64,000 bases of DNA, taken from assembly GCA_001949185.1 (NCBI GenBank), contig BDGG01000001.1, positions 5,571,527-5,635,526 on the forward strand, read 5' to 3'. Shown here one piece after another: positions 1 to 11,236 of this stretch. The DNA comes from Ramazzottius varieornatus. Taxonomy: Eukaryota; Tardigrada; Eutardigrada; Parachela; Ramazzottiidae. A program made the position numbers and the translations under genes. Under the pieces are notes generated by a model. It did no database searches. It was given only the letters and a program-made list of their open reading frames with translations, and was not told the origin of the DNA. Positions within the stretch are counted from its first letter, which is position 1. Every line of letters begins with the position of its first letter.

Positions 1-328
1 AGGAGTTAACTTAAAGCTTGTCATATTTATTATAGCGTTTAGGTCTCCATTTTACCGGAACACTCAGATCTTCAATAGTTCAAGCTATTTCAGAGCTTCT
101 CCGAGAGAAAGTCGAATATCAATCGACAGCAGCGTTGAAGCGTAAGAGTAAAACAGATGATCAGTTGATGGCCACTGTCCATGACAGTTTTCTACGGCTG
201 AATTTTACTGCGTTACGTCATTTGTCCGATTTCTGTTTCTGACTTCCATACAAATTGTAAATTTGCCGTCTTTTCCGCCTGGCCCGTAGTTTTTACTGGC
301 CCATGATATCTCGTCGTTCGTGTACATG
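1..328 (+). repeat. Dispersed repeat R1, copy 1 (cut by window edge)
   Basis: This stretch recurs at 57614-57925 (first half inverted, terminal part direct) and at 62918-63913. Its right end, near 278-320, contains the terminal motif GGCCCATGATATCTCGTCG, which appears as an inverted terminus in the full copy at 62918-63913. It is the right part of a non-autonomous DNA-transposon-like element. No coding region is seen. Confidence 0.75.
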
Positions 329-1610
329 TGGAGCTACATGTGGAGAACTACCAAAGTTCCATCGGATCAAACTGTGACTTTGATCGGCGCGAGTTCGATC
401 GCAGCAAACTGGTAAAGACGGTCAGAGTGGAACGATACTTTAGATTACCGTTCCATCCTGTTACGGTGTGGGAAATGCGTCCTGTTCGGTACCCCATCTG
501 GATTTGTCATTTCGGCTTTGTCATTTGAGGGAACTTCGACAATTTTTTTCCAGTTTTCCGAAAAGATCTTGCATCTCCGACAGTGCTTAAAAATTAGCCC
601 AAGGACTGAGCAAGACGAAAAGCGGTTGTAAGTACAAACTCTTGGTTTAGAATACACTTTGCAATTTTTTTCCATGAGGAGAGGTTTCCCGGCAAAATGG
701 TCAAAGTCGACGATATTAATTCATTTTCAAAGTTAGTTTGAACTTCTTGCGATCTATTCTGATTTCAATGAGAACCTAGGTAGTTATAACCAGGTTAAGA
801 TCAAATGGAGGTTGGGTTCTCAAACGGAGTTCCAGAGAACCTGTTTCATTCGTTGCGAGAAGTCTTCCTCACCGGAATTCACGCCAATCAACTTTTTCAC
901 CCCTGGTCTCAACGCCTACAGATGAACTATAACTCTTTGAGAAGAGCTTGAAAAGTTAAATAAAATCTGTGAAGGACCGAAAAGAGAACCAGCACTTTGA
1001 ATTTAAGTTCCAGGTGGTATTCACTTGGCGTACTCACCCTGTATTTTCACGCACAGGGCAAAACGTCGACGAGCCAGGGACGGTCAATGGTACCTGCTGG
1101 ATCACGGAGGGGCGATTCTGTGATGACGATAGTTTCCGTGTTCGAACGGCACACTCCCCAGCTGGACATGCCGTAAGAGTGTGAAAGAGAACTTCGTAAA
1201 TAAACTGCTGCGTTTCCGTGTGTTATTCTCTTCCAACTTGACGCACTGTGGACATTCCTTCTGATCGGATTCGTTCGTTTACTGATAAAACGGTTCGAGG
1301 ACTATCAATACCCCACATGCTGGAGAGCGTTACAAGTTACAGTATTGGTCGTTTCATCTCGGCAAAAGTAATCGCGATTGTAAAGAAGCACAGAAACAGT
1401 GCGATTCAACAATTTGAAAATTGGAAATCAAAAGACCGTCAAATCCAACTGGGCGCGTACACCAAAACAAATACCGGCATACAGGTGAACGATTGAGCAT
1501 TAACAATAATACGACTTTAAACTAAACAAATATGACAGAAGATTCAAAAAAGGGGTGATTTTATCTGCGGGTCATCTGTACAGGAGCAGAGACGATCATA
1601 ACTGGCAAGA
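329..1610. other. Intergenic, no gene recognised
   Basis: Only short open frames without recognisable protein character are present on either strand. No RNA gene or clear repeat was identified by eye. It lies between repeat R1 and the 3' end of the minus-strand PEF gene. Confidence 0.5.
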
Positions 1611-2887
1611 CTACTTCAGCCACTTCAGAAGGGTTTCTTCGAACGTCTTCCAGTGGCGCATACTGTCGCGCTTGTAATCTTTGTTCATAGCTCTGATGGA
1701 AGCTGTAAAAACAGGAAGCCTGATCATTCATGAGTCAAGGAGAGGTTGATTCATAAAGAAAGAAACTTCTGATCAATGTACCACAAGCATAGATGAATGC
1801 GTCGAGATTCATCTGCGCCGACGAAGATCCCTTCTTGCCAAAGCGAGCACATAGTTTCTTGCAGAAGTCTGTCGAGAGGTTGTAGCCCATCCCCACAAAC
1901 GCTTCGGAGATTTCGGTGTAGTTGATGGTGCCGGAGTGGTCTTTGTCGAAGTGATCGAAGACGGCGCGCCACTTGCGAATGTACTTCTTGAGCTCTCGGA
2001 ACTCTGCGTACTCGATCGTGTTGTTGCTGTTCCGATCAAACATCTTCAGCATCATCTGGATAGTCTCCACACTGAAAGGGGTGTAGTTATCATTGAGGAG
2101 GGCTTGTTGCGATTCTTGGACCGTAATTCTTCCATCACTGCAAAGTAAGAAACTAGAATGAATAAAAATGGCGCTTTTAACTCCCGAGAAGTAGAACGAG
2201 GATCACGACGTCACGCTTGTCCATTGAATCACGTTGATCGTCGGGACGTAACAGTACACAGTAAGACGGCCTGATACAACAATGCTGTACGATGTCCACA
2301 TAACATGGAGTTTTTGAAACTGGACTTCAACTCACTTATCTTCATCGACTGTCGCAAACCACATTTGCAACTCGGCTTCTTCTTCCTTCTCTTGCCAATT
2401 GGGACTCGCAACAGAAGGTCCATCGTAGCTGTCTTCCTCGGGTCCTTGTGGAGCGGAAGGATTGTACGCATGTGGCTGGGCAGGCTGCGCAGGTGCCGCG
2501 GGATGATGAGCTACATGATCAGGGTATGAGTGACTGGGAGCTCCATATTGTCCTTGTGCCCATGAGGAGTCATTTACTCCACGAGCTGAATGACCAGACG
2601 AGGTGGCAGGAGGTGACGTGGCGCTCTGCTGAGAATGGTAAGACTTACTGGAGGCTCCGCGTTGTCCTTGTGCCCACGCTGTCCATCCTCCTTGACCTCC
2701 ATTATTACTGTGCACTCCACGAGCAGATGCGTGTTCGGAAGAGGCAGCAGGAGGTGATCCGAAGATGGCATCGTATGACGGCGGAGCGTCTCCGTTCCGT
2801 CCTGCAGGTAAAGAATACTCAATAGTCAGGGTGAGAACAATGTAAACAAATCAAAGCAATCAGCGCATGCAACCTACCTGTATTCAT
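1611..2887 (-). CDS. Penta-EF-hand protein (peflin/ALG-2-like), four exons
   Basis: Exons read 2887-2878, 2801-2336, 2137-1782 and 1702-1611, all with GT..AG borders and consistent phase, giving about 307 aa. The first coding exon is only 10 nt. The N-terminal ~150 residues are rich in Gly, Pro, Ser, Gln and Ala with WAQGQ-type repeats, as in peflin. EF1 has the loop DEDNDGRITVQE, EF2 DRNSNNTIEYAE and EF3 DKDHSGTINYTE. EF4 is degenerate, and the last exon supplies an EF5-like dimerisation segment (KTFEETLLKWLK end). The family binds Ca2+, dimerises through EF5 and works in the cytosol on ESCRT/COPII-related membrane traffic. The length fits peflin (about 280-300 aa). Reading past 1782 instead gives a shorter C-terminus lacking EF5, so an alternative 3' end is possible. 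Confidence 0.82.
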
Positions 2888-3645
2888 ATTTTGGGAAATA
2901 GCGCAGATAATTTGACGTGAGGTGCAAACAAAGTTCCCAAAAGAAGAGGAGCGTAACTGCGGTGGCCAACTTGCGGTTTATGGGATTACTCCGGGCTAAA
3001 GAGGCATCATCGATCTTTCTTTCTCCTTGGATCACGAACGGGTACAACGTCAAACAGATCCTACGCCTTGGCATCGGTCGATGAGATCAGATCATCGTCA
3101 GAATGTGATGGATCAAATAATCCGGCAATAGGTCATTCCGCTTCGCCAAAGGCAAATCCTGTGGGCTTTCTGGCTCCGCTTCGCTTCCTTCCGAAGTAAA
3201 CCTAAACTAGCGTCATACGGATGACGTCATCTGCCAAATTTCAAAATACTGTGACGTCAGCTGTTTGGCCTGCTGTCTTCCTTGTTCGTTCAACTTAATT
3301 AAAATCCAGGCCACCCTAGCGATTTGCAACTTCCGTACGCAAACGCTCACCGCTTTATAACCCTAGGCGTCTCTAGGATCTTTCTAGTTGGAGTGTCATA
3401 ATTCAGCTCCACACACGCATCAAAATGGGGACAAAGCTAATTCAAAAGCCTTGACGTCATCGGGAATCAGAAAAATAAAACATCTCACAGAGTCCTGATC
3501 TATGAGTCTACAACAAACATCATCCTGGACAAACTCACGCGTAACTGGCGTATCAGGACTATGTATAGACGAAGGAACGCATCTGTTTGATATTGTGAGT
3601 CATCACCGAAAAGATATTCTAGGCTAGTGGTGTCATCAAACGGTG
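2888..3645. other. Intergenic between PEF and ISCA2 genes
   Basis: This is the upstream region of the minus-strand PEF gene and the 3' flank of ISCA2, which is on the same strand. No repeat or coding segment was recognised, and no obvious TATA box was found near 2900-2950. Confidence 0.4.
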
Positions 3646-4677
3646 TCATGTCTTGACGGAGAAAGAAGAGCCGCAGGAACATCCGTGTTCCGCTTTGGGG
3701 TTGTCGAGTATCCGAAACGCCGACCGTATCAGCTCGGTATTCCAGTCAATTGTCGCGCCTTTGATAAAGTCCAGAGACATGGTGTCCACTACGATCTTTG
3801 CTCCGTCCTTCTCGAAAACCCTGCCAAAAGATCAAGGAGACCTTCGTTCAAACTATTTCCAGGTTATTATTGCTTAAAATTTTGTGCAACACCAGACTGC
3901 ACTGCACGTTCCTTCAACCTGGCTGAATCAGCTAACAAAATTCAACAGGTTATACCGATCGTCTTCGTTGACTTTATGATCTAGTGTAAAGTTATACTGA
4001 AAGCCCGAACATCCTCCACCTTCGACACCGATACGAAGCATCAGGTTGGTATCGGGTTCCTCGCTTTGCAGTTTCTTCAGTCTCTGCAGAAAGAATCAAA
4101 TTTGCTGTTTAAGTTCTTCTGTCAAGAGTTCCACACCAGGTGATTTGTTCTGCTGGGAAAGTTGCTGTTAGCAAGAAAGGTAGACAGCTCCACAAGGACG
4201 AAGTAACGCAGAATTTACAAAGCAGGCCGGCGACGTCACCGGAAGTCAGCGTTACTCCAATCGACTGGCACACATTGTAGTATCGAGATATTCCCTTCGC
4301 CTGTGCAAGTAAACTGTTTACAGATTCTCAACAGCTCCACGACAAACCTTGACGCAGCTCGGCGAAAGACGAAGAATGGCGTTGCCAGTTTCAGAATCTT
4401 CGCTGTCGACAGAAGAACTTCTGCTTGTGGATGTCGACCATCTTTTCGCATACGTAAATGAAGGGGCTTCTGAGAGGTCGGATGGTGGCTGGGCCGCTTT
4501 TCGCCAGATTATTCGCTCATGGTGTCTGAAAACAACAAAGAGCGAGCTGCAGAACTGTCGACTACCCTCCGACCAAACCCCCAATGATGCTTACCTCTCA
4601 TAATAAGCAGCGGGGAAGTTGCGCAGGGAAGAGCTTTGTCGAATAAACAATCTCCATCTTCTCGTCGAATCCAGCAT
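3646..4677 (-). CDS. ISCA2: Iron-sulfur cluster assembly protein ISCA2 (A-type carrier)
   Basis: Four exons, 4677-4595, 4525-4348, 4083-3956 and 3820-3646, join in phase into about 187 aa. The N-terminus is Arg/Ser-rich with hydrophobics and no acidic run, fitting a mitochondrial presequence. The core has LRLSPSCVK, then [13 protein letters not shown] with the first conserved Cys, [21 protein letters not shown], and the C-terminal [12 protein letters not shown] carrying the two remaining cluster-binding Cys. In the family this protein acts with ISCA1 and IBA57 in mitochondrial [4Fe-4S] cluster formation. ISCA2 rather than ISCA1 is supported by the DDR-VFE join and the [15 protein letters not shown] segment. 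The second exon ends at a GTTTGT donor. No breaks were seen. Confidence 0.9.
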
Positions 4678-5046
4678 AACTAGTACTCTAGATCTCATAA
4701 CACTTTCCATCATCTCACTTGGATTGACTGGATCAACACAGTAAAAAATTTTTCTCGAACAATCGAAGGCAGGGATGGGAAGAATCAAGACCTTTCGCTT
4801 TGGATATTAGGAACTTGGAAGAATCAAAACCAAAACACAAACTACGAAGTCTCAAAAGTCAAAATTTAGAAAACAGCTGGTAAATGTTGCAACCAATCAA
4901 GAACCAACGCTCCGTATGTTGTCCAGCCAGGTCGATCAAGAATCAACCAGTCAAATCGCTTTTTCGGATTTTCCCAATGGGCAAACTGTTACTGTGCATT
5001 CCGGGGGTTACGAAACAGGGGGAAATTCTCCGGACGACCTCTCCAT
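4678..5046. other. Intergenic upstream of ISCA2
   Basis: This contains the presumed promoter of the minus-strand ISCA2 gene and the left flank of a MITE-like repeat. No further coding or RNA gene is seen. Confidence 0.4.
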
Positions 5047-5482
5047 TAGAGCACGGAATCTGGCCGCATACGCTGCACTGCACTGCAGCTGTGCTGTGCT
5101 GCAGTACAGCCGCAGCGTATGAACTGACGAGATTTGTGCGGCACAGCACAGCATACAGCAGAAAGCCATAGACTACCGCGCAGATGCACCAACCGAAACC
5201 TAACAAAATTTACAGTTTTTGGGCATTCGAACGTCAGCCGTCCCAGCTTTGCCGTACTTTAGGGCAACGCTCTCCAGGCTGACAACCGATTTCGCTGACT
5301 GAATTACAGACCACGTCAATACATCGGCGTTCCGCGCAGTTACGCCAGGTCAACGTGCATCCGCAGCACAGCTGCTTAGCCACTGGGCATGAAAGTTGTG
5401 CAGCACAGTACAGCGTACAGCGACCTGGTAATGTGCGCAGCACAGTCACAGTGTACTTTCGGACCTGCGGCCTAGTGCTCTA
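5047..5482. repeat. MITE-like element with GCTGTGCTG-rich core, copy 1
   Basis: The ends are inverted: TAGAGCACGGAATCTGGCCGCA on the left, and TAGAGCACTAGGCCGCAGG when the right end is reverse-complemented. TA flanks both sides. The interior is rich in GCTGTGCTGCAG and CAGCACAGC words. An inverted, similar-length copy lies at 37732-38118, and a partial copy begins at 29644. No coding potential is seen, so it fits a non-autonomous DNA element with TA target duplication. Confidence 0.7.
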
Positions 5483-5620
5483 CTCTCCATCTTCTCTTTC
5501 CGTTTCTGGATTATAACGCTGGATTATAACTTGGAGAATTTTTCACTGTTACCTTTAGGTACGTAGCATTAGGTTCCGCACATGCTGGACTGCTGTTTCT
5601 GAGTCGGTTCGTTTTGCAGG

Positions 5621-6774
5621 ATGGGCAATACTTCGTCGACTGACGAAATCTCGGCGGCCAAAACACTCGCCACCTCGCTTGCCGCTCCCTCCAACCCGAC
5701 CGTGCCTATGCCAGCCATGGAGAACTACCAAGGGGACATCAGTGAGTGTCCCATGCACGCTGGGACGGCGAAGCCGAAGCCCCGGACTGTTCTTGTGTCG
5801 GAATGTCCAGTCAAGTACGACGGGACGCCTGGTGGAGGTGGAGATGTTGATCCCCTCAACATGATGCCACCGCCTAACCAGCGTCCTGCGCCCGACCAAC
5901 CCTTCCCTCTACCTACCCATCGACAAGAGTCATCCATCCCGAAAGCTGGAGGCAAAGAAGGCGAAAAGTGGGTCTACCCTTCGCAGCAGATGTTCTGGAA
6001 CGCCATGTTGAGGAAAGGATGGCGATGGAAGGAAGAAGATATTGCGCAGAATGACATGGCTCATATCATCCGCATACATAACATCAACAACGAAGTGGCT
6101 TGGCAAGAAGTGCTAAAGTGGGAAGCGCTGCATGCTACCGAATGTGGACAACCAAGGTTAGTCTGAAGAATATTAATTTTTGGATTTAGGCAGATCAGCT
6201 CTGCAACATCGCTTTTATAAGTGGCGCACGCTTTTAGCCTGCAACGATGGAAGTTTCCGCCACTTGGGTAGACAACCAAGATCGACGAAATCATTTTTGA
6301 AAGTGGCGCACTCATTCACTTGAAAACAGTCACGACGTGCGACACTTAGGGAAATGATCCCGATTTTGTTTGTCGAGCTTGCGTTTCGTCCTGGAACCAT
6401 TTTGCATTGAAGGCTGAATGCTTTTCAGGTTGAAGAAGTTCGGCGGAAAAGCCACGGAGTTCTCCCCTAGAGCCAGGATGCGTTCATGGATAGGATATGA
6501 ACTGCCTTTCGATCGACACGACTGGATTGTGGATCGATGTGGACAAGAGGTGAGGTACATCATTGACTACTACGATGTGGGGGACGTGAATCCGCAGACG
6601 GGCAAGTTTGCCATGTTGGATGTCAGACCGGCCATGGACTCGTTCGGAGCCGTGTGGGACCGCATGAAGGTAGCGTACTGGCGAGTGCGCCACCACGTGG
6701 ACGAGAACCCACAGCAGCTATCAAAGAATGAAGTATTGCAACAAAGTGTGTCTGCCTCGACTCAAAAATCGTAA
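5621..6774 (+). CDS. HCCS: Holocytochrome c-type synthase (cytochrome c heme lyase)
   Basis: Two exons, 5621-6156 and 6429-6774, joined across a 272-nt GT..AG intron, give 293 aa. The enzyme attaches heme covalently to CXXCH in cytochrome c (and usually c1) in the mitochondrial intermembrane space. The N-terminal half has two Cys-Pro heme-regulatory-type motifs (ECPMHAG and ECPVKYD). The core has [35 protein letters not shown], then [17 protein letters not shown] and [13 protein letters not shown], with DVRPAMDS near the end; all are HCCS hallmarks. The C-terminus extends past the usual end with a Gln/Ser-rich tail. An AG acceptor-like sequence directly precedes the ATG, so a 5' non-coding exon is possible. 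Confidence 0.95.
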
Positions 6775-7764
6775 CGATAATGGCGAGAATGAACGGCGGT
6801 ATAGTCAATGTAATACGTATTTTGACCTGGGTTTGTTTTTTTGTGCGAGTTCTTATCCTTGCTTTTTGTTTGACTTCTCGAGATGATTAACCAAAATAAT
6901 CAACCAAAATTCAGCTTGGTTGAGCACCAGCCATTCGTGATAAATATACGGAAAACCGAGAATAAGATATTTTGTGTGGAAGAGAAGCCTTCGTATCCAC
7001 AAACTCAAGGTATCATGACTAATGAGGCGGAAATTTGGGAATACAGTATTCAAATATTGAAGACCAGAAATCGAAGCCTTCGATTCGAATGTTAGATCAG
7101 CCTGGAGGAGGTAGAGAACCGCTTTGTATACCGCATAGCCGAATTTACAAAGATATGGGATTAACCCAGCGCAAAATCACCGAAAGTGATAGTTTAGTTT
7201 TCGACAGAAGCCTTCGCTTGAACACCTGATTCACCCGTCTAGCCAACCAAACGCGCAGCTTTCTGCGGTTTCTTGATTGTTTGGTTCAGATGACTTTAGC
7301 ATAACCCACCACAAGCTCACCACCCACCATCCATGTTAAAATGTGATGAGTGACGCACGTGAATTTTGAGGGGTAATGCAGTGGTGATCATTCACCTGAG
7401 ACAACGTTTGGTATTTTTTGCAACAGATCGCCATGGGCTACTTTCCGTCTACTCGGTGCCTGACGTCGGTCAAAACGGTCAAGCAACTTTGCGCTGAATT
7501 ATGATGGCCAAATAGTCGGATGAAACCCAGTCACGGCACGCATTCTTGTTTGCTGTTTATTGGCTACAAGGGATGAGATGCGGTCTCACTCTATCAGACA
7601 TCAGGAGCTGCCGCATACATTGAAGCAGAAACTCATCGGTACAAAAACATTAGTGGCACAAAATTTGAGATTTTTTACGTACTTCAACTACATGTGTACA
7701 GAGCTTTTTCTGATATCGGATTGCTCAGGTACTCGTACAGTACTCCAGCAGATGAGGACCTCCC
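6775..7764. other. Intergenic, no gene recognised
   Basis: This AT-richer spacer between the HCCS stop and the convergent 3' end of the secreted Ser/Thr-rich protein shows only short, unconvincing open frames. Confidence 0.45.
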
Positions 7765-8376
7765 TTAATGAATGGAGTGGTGATCGTTCTTCTTGCCGGC
7801 CTCCTTGTCGGCATGGGCTTGGGCCTTGGCGGACATGGGCTTACCCTTGTTCATGACGGCAGGATGTCCGCTTGCGGGGGCGGCAGTGCTGCCAGAGTCC
7901 GAGTAGTAAGCAGCAGTGGATGAGTCCATGGTAGCAGTGGTGCCAGAGGTGTCACCTCCAGTCGAGGAACCATAGTGGGAGGCGCTGGTGGTGTCAGCAT
8001 GCGTGGAAGCATGGGTGGTCGAGTCCGAAGCGGCTGTGGTATCGGTGGTGGATACGGAGTCCGAAGAACCATAGGAAGCATGGGTGGTGCTGTCGCTGGA
8101 CACTACAACCGAGTACGCGTGGGTGGTCGAGTCCGAGACGGCGTGGGTCGTCGAGTCCGAGACGGCGTGGGTCGTCGAGTCCGAAGCGGTAGTTGCATAG
8201 TCCGAGGTGGTGGAGTCGTCAGCCGAGTAAGAGTCGTCAGCAGAGGTGGTGTCGGGATGAGTAGCGGTGGTCGTACCGCTGTTCATGTTTCCGTAACCAC
8301 GTTCCTCAAGCAGAGGGAGTGCGGAGGCAGCAACGATCAGTGCACCGAGGCATGCGACGACGGAGAGGACCTGCAT
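7765..8376 (-). CDS. Secreted Ser/Thr-rich repetitive protein, unknown function
   Basis: This is a single-exon 203-aa ORF starting at an ATG. It opens with a clear signal peptide (residues 1-19, hydrophobic core VVACLGALIVAASA, cleavage near ALP). Residues 30-165 are low-complexity Ser/Thr/Asp/Ala/Tyr with about five copies of SDSTTHA plus related ADTTSA and SDYATT words. This is a typical substrate for dense O-glycosylation, so a mucin-like or matrix secreted protein is plausible. The C-terminal 35 residues are basic and His-rich (KAQAHADKEAGKK). A TATA box lies about 110 nt upstream of the ATG. I do not recognise a family; repeats of this kind evolve fast and similarity would be weak. Confidence 0.75.
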   Translation of the reverse strand: MQVLSVVACLGALIVAASALPLLEERGYGNMNSGTTTATHPDTTSADDSYSADDSTTSDYATTASDSTTHAVSDSTTHAVSDSTTHAYSVVVSSDSTTHASYGSSDSVSTTDTTAASDSTTHASTHADTTSASHYGSSTGGDTSGTTATMDSSTAAYYSDSGSTAAPASGHPAVMNKGKPMSAKAQAHADKEAGKKNDHHSIH

Positions 8377-8484
8377 GGTGGATGGAGGCTGGGGACGGAG
8401 ATCACGGTGACGAATGAAAGAATCAAGGTAGTAAGAGACTGAAGTAGAATACGACTAGTGAAGAAAATGGACTGAATGACCAGT

Positions 8485-8491
8485 TTTTATA
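8485..8491 (-). promoter_or_regulatory. TATA box of the Ser/Thr-rich secreted protein gene
   Basis: On the minus strand the sequence reads GATGTATAAAAACTGG. TATAAAA begins 115 nt upstream of the ATG at 8376, a plausible distance for a core promoter with a short 5' UTR. Confidence 0.55.
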
Positions 8492-9952
8492 CATCGGCTA
8501 CAGACGGAATGCTCTCGGGGGATCGTGACTCGTGAGCGAGATGATGGCGTCCTTCTGAAAGCCGGACAGGCTGAAATTGATACGAGGTATATGGCCGCAC
8601 GTTTCGGAACCGTGATTAGTGTTATGAAGTTTTGATGGATGCCCGGAACCATAGCACTGACCGTCGGACGCCATGCTGCAGGCGAACGCATAGCCTTTTG
8701 TAAGATTCAAGCACTCTTCGAGGCCAATCGAAGATGCACGGCAGCGGTGTGTGTCGATGAACGAGACTGACCCGCTGTGATGGCGGCTTCGTGGTCTGCA
8801 TCAATTTCGTGTAGATTGACGCAGTAATAAATCTTTTTTGACGCAAGACATTACGCAGTAACTAGTAGTCGGCGTGATGCTGTTGAGTATTTTTTCCACA
8901 AATAGAAACCGGGGGACGTCGTCCGATTTTTGATTGGTCGAATCCGGAACAAAACTGATGAATGTCAAGGGACGAAAAATCCAAGCTATGAGGTAGAGGA
9001 TACACTGTAATTCGGACACAGTCATTTTCGCATCATAACTCGGCCATATTTTTTGAACTCCTGCTACACGCAATCACGTGTTTCCTGTTTCCAGCGGTAA
9101 ATTAATCTCTTTCCTAAGGTTCGAATGGCTTTCGGAACGACGAAATGTTGTATGTCGGAAGACTCTGTCGTGGGGGAATGACGGGTCCGTCCAATGTGAA
9201 GAAGCCCAAAGTTGTTTCGATTGGTGTACAATGAGAGATCAATCAAGCGTTGACGATAATACTAAAACGTTTTGCATAGCCGGAATAATGGTGCGAAAAT
9301 CGCTGTGCCCGTATTATGTCTATACCTCGTATATCAATCTTTAAAAGCGGACCGAACTTCGTTTATTCCTGGCTTCCTCAAGGCTCCTCAAACGCCTCGT
9401 GGAAATTCAGGGAGCGGCATTCGAGTGCTGGTTGCACAGCGCGTGCTGTGACGTCAAAGATCGACACAACCTGCCACCAGTCTGATGACGCCGTGTCTCG
9501 AACTCTAGTCGAAAACCCATCTTTATCACCATAGAGCGGGCTGGATCTCTATTTCGCGACAGTTCATCCTACTTCTGGAAGGCATGCACCGCTTGAGCTG
9601 AGACCAGATACAAGTTCTCTGTAGAGCTGTGGAGGAAAACTATGTTTACTACCTGAGCTTCTTCGATTTTATGGGCGGCAATACCACTAACTGCACATGG
9701 TCCATAGACTGAATTATGTTAAGAGGTGTCAAAGGGCGAGCCCTTATCTGATATGCCTCTGTAAACGACCAAACAGTTGAGACTAAACAGTTAAGACCCA
9801 CAATAAAGACGAGTTACTATCAGAAAAGAGTGCCATCCCAACAACATAAGAGACAGTCCTCCTTTCAGCAACTGCACATACTTCCCACTTTAACCCCTAA
9901 CAGAAATCTAGATATTTTGAATTTCCTTGAAGAATAACTTCCTTGTTTCACA
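8492..9952. other. Intergenic, no gene recognised
   Basis: This lies between two divergent genes. Open frames are short and carry no recognisable motif, and no repeat shared with the rest of the window was noticed. Confidence 0.4.
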
Positions 9953-10369
9953 ATGGAGATGACGGAGGTGTCACCGAAAGACAACACCGCTTACCGTCCT
10001 GACTATGTTGACTATTCTTCAGATGTTTCGATCAAAAATCTGGGCTGGCTGACTTGTCCAGTGTCTGTCAGCGAAGAGGACGAGGAACTTCCGGCCATCT
10101 CTGTCTTCGCGGACCCCGAAGCTACGGAGGAGCTCGAACTGGTGGTGCACTCTAACGGCGAAGGACAAGCTCAAGTCGCAGGACAACGTTTTGTGTCGTT
10201 AAAATCACAAGGGTCGGACAGGCCTTCGGTGGCCAGCTTCACGGACATTCGCATCAAGCGAGCTGGCATGTACGTCTTTGAAGTCCGTGCTGTACGCAAC
10301 ACCGAGATCAGCCTGGTGGCGGACCATGCTACCACCATCGGTACATGCGACCTGTATCTATACATATAA
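9953..10369 (+). CDS. Hypothetical 138-aa protein, possibly an exon of a longer gene
   Basis: The ORF starts with ATG at 9953 and ends at a TAA. The N-terminus is acidic (SVSEEDEELPAISVFADPEA). The second half has an alternating beta-strand pattern (ELELVVHSNG, FTDIRIKRAGMYVFEVRAV) like a beta-sandwich domain. There is no signal peptide or membrane segment. A possible GTACAT donor after the ...HATTIG codons near the end could make this a first exon, with the last eight residues read from intron. I do not recognise the family. Confidence 0.5.
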   Translation: MEMTEVSPKDNTAYRPDYVDYSSDVSIKNLGWLTCPVSVSEEDEELPAISVFADPEATEELELVVHSNGEGQAQVAGQRFVSLKSQGSDRPSVASFTDIRIKRAGMYVFEVRAVRNTEISLVADHATTIGTCDLYLYI

Positions 10370-11236
10370 AGGGGCAAATTTCAGAAAACGTAATGGGGAA
10401 ACATAAGTGAAATATCTGGTGGTTTTACAGAACCAAGGATCTCTACACACAGTAACACCACCGATGTGACTCTGCCGGAGGAGCTGGGCCTGGGAAAGAT
10501 TCAAACTTGGGGAGTCTAAAACTGTGATGCTTGTTTGATTGTGGTAAACAGTATACGTACGCAAACTTTACTATGAAACACAACTGGAAAACATTGGTGT
10601 TTGGTGTCTTTTACCTCGATGGAAATCGGCAAAGGAATTGAACTAAAGGGTTGTCCCAAGTGGCGCACCTTTTCGATGGTACAGGCCAAAAGTGTGCGCC
10701 ACCTGGGAAAATGATCATGTATGATCACGTTCAGTTCATTTGCCGACGATTTGGCTCTGCGAAGAGAACTAGTTCAGTTATTCCACTGAGATTCCGATCA
10801 AATACGTTTGCTCCGGCACTGCCATTACAAGTTTATAAGAACAGTTGACTAGATAACTATGGCCGGACTAAAGCTGTCCGAGGAGGTACGATAACATTTG
10901 ACCAGAGAGCAAGAGCCTTTCCAAAGGATCATATTCCACGGCCCACGTCAAGGCCGATCGAGACAACCATAGCGCGCCTGGGTATTGCGTTCGCCACTCT
11001 CAGAGACGTTGTCGCCACTTACCTCATTGTCCTCTGCCCATTGTTTTTACGCGAACTAGATTACTGTAAATTTAACTACAAAATTTTCGAAGATTTTTGT
11101 TTATCACCATGTCGAACACACTTCCGAGTTCGTCCTTGTTACTCCAGTCTTATCTCGCCTAAAACCATCCAACAAGCATGCCGCTGGACGTAAATCTGTA
11201 GAGTCGAGTACTTATGACCGGACCTCTTGCGATCAT
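10370..11236. other. Intergenic upstream of the MMP gene
   Basis: No coding region is supported here. The segment carries the presumed promoter of the MMP gene, without an obvious TATA box close to 11237. Confidence 0.4.
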
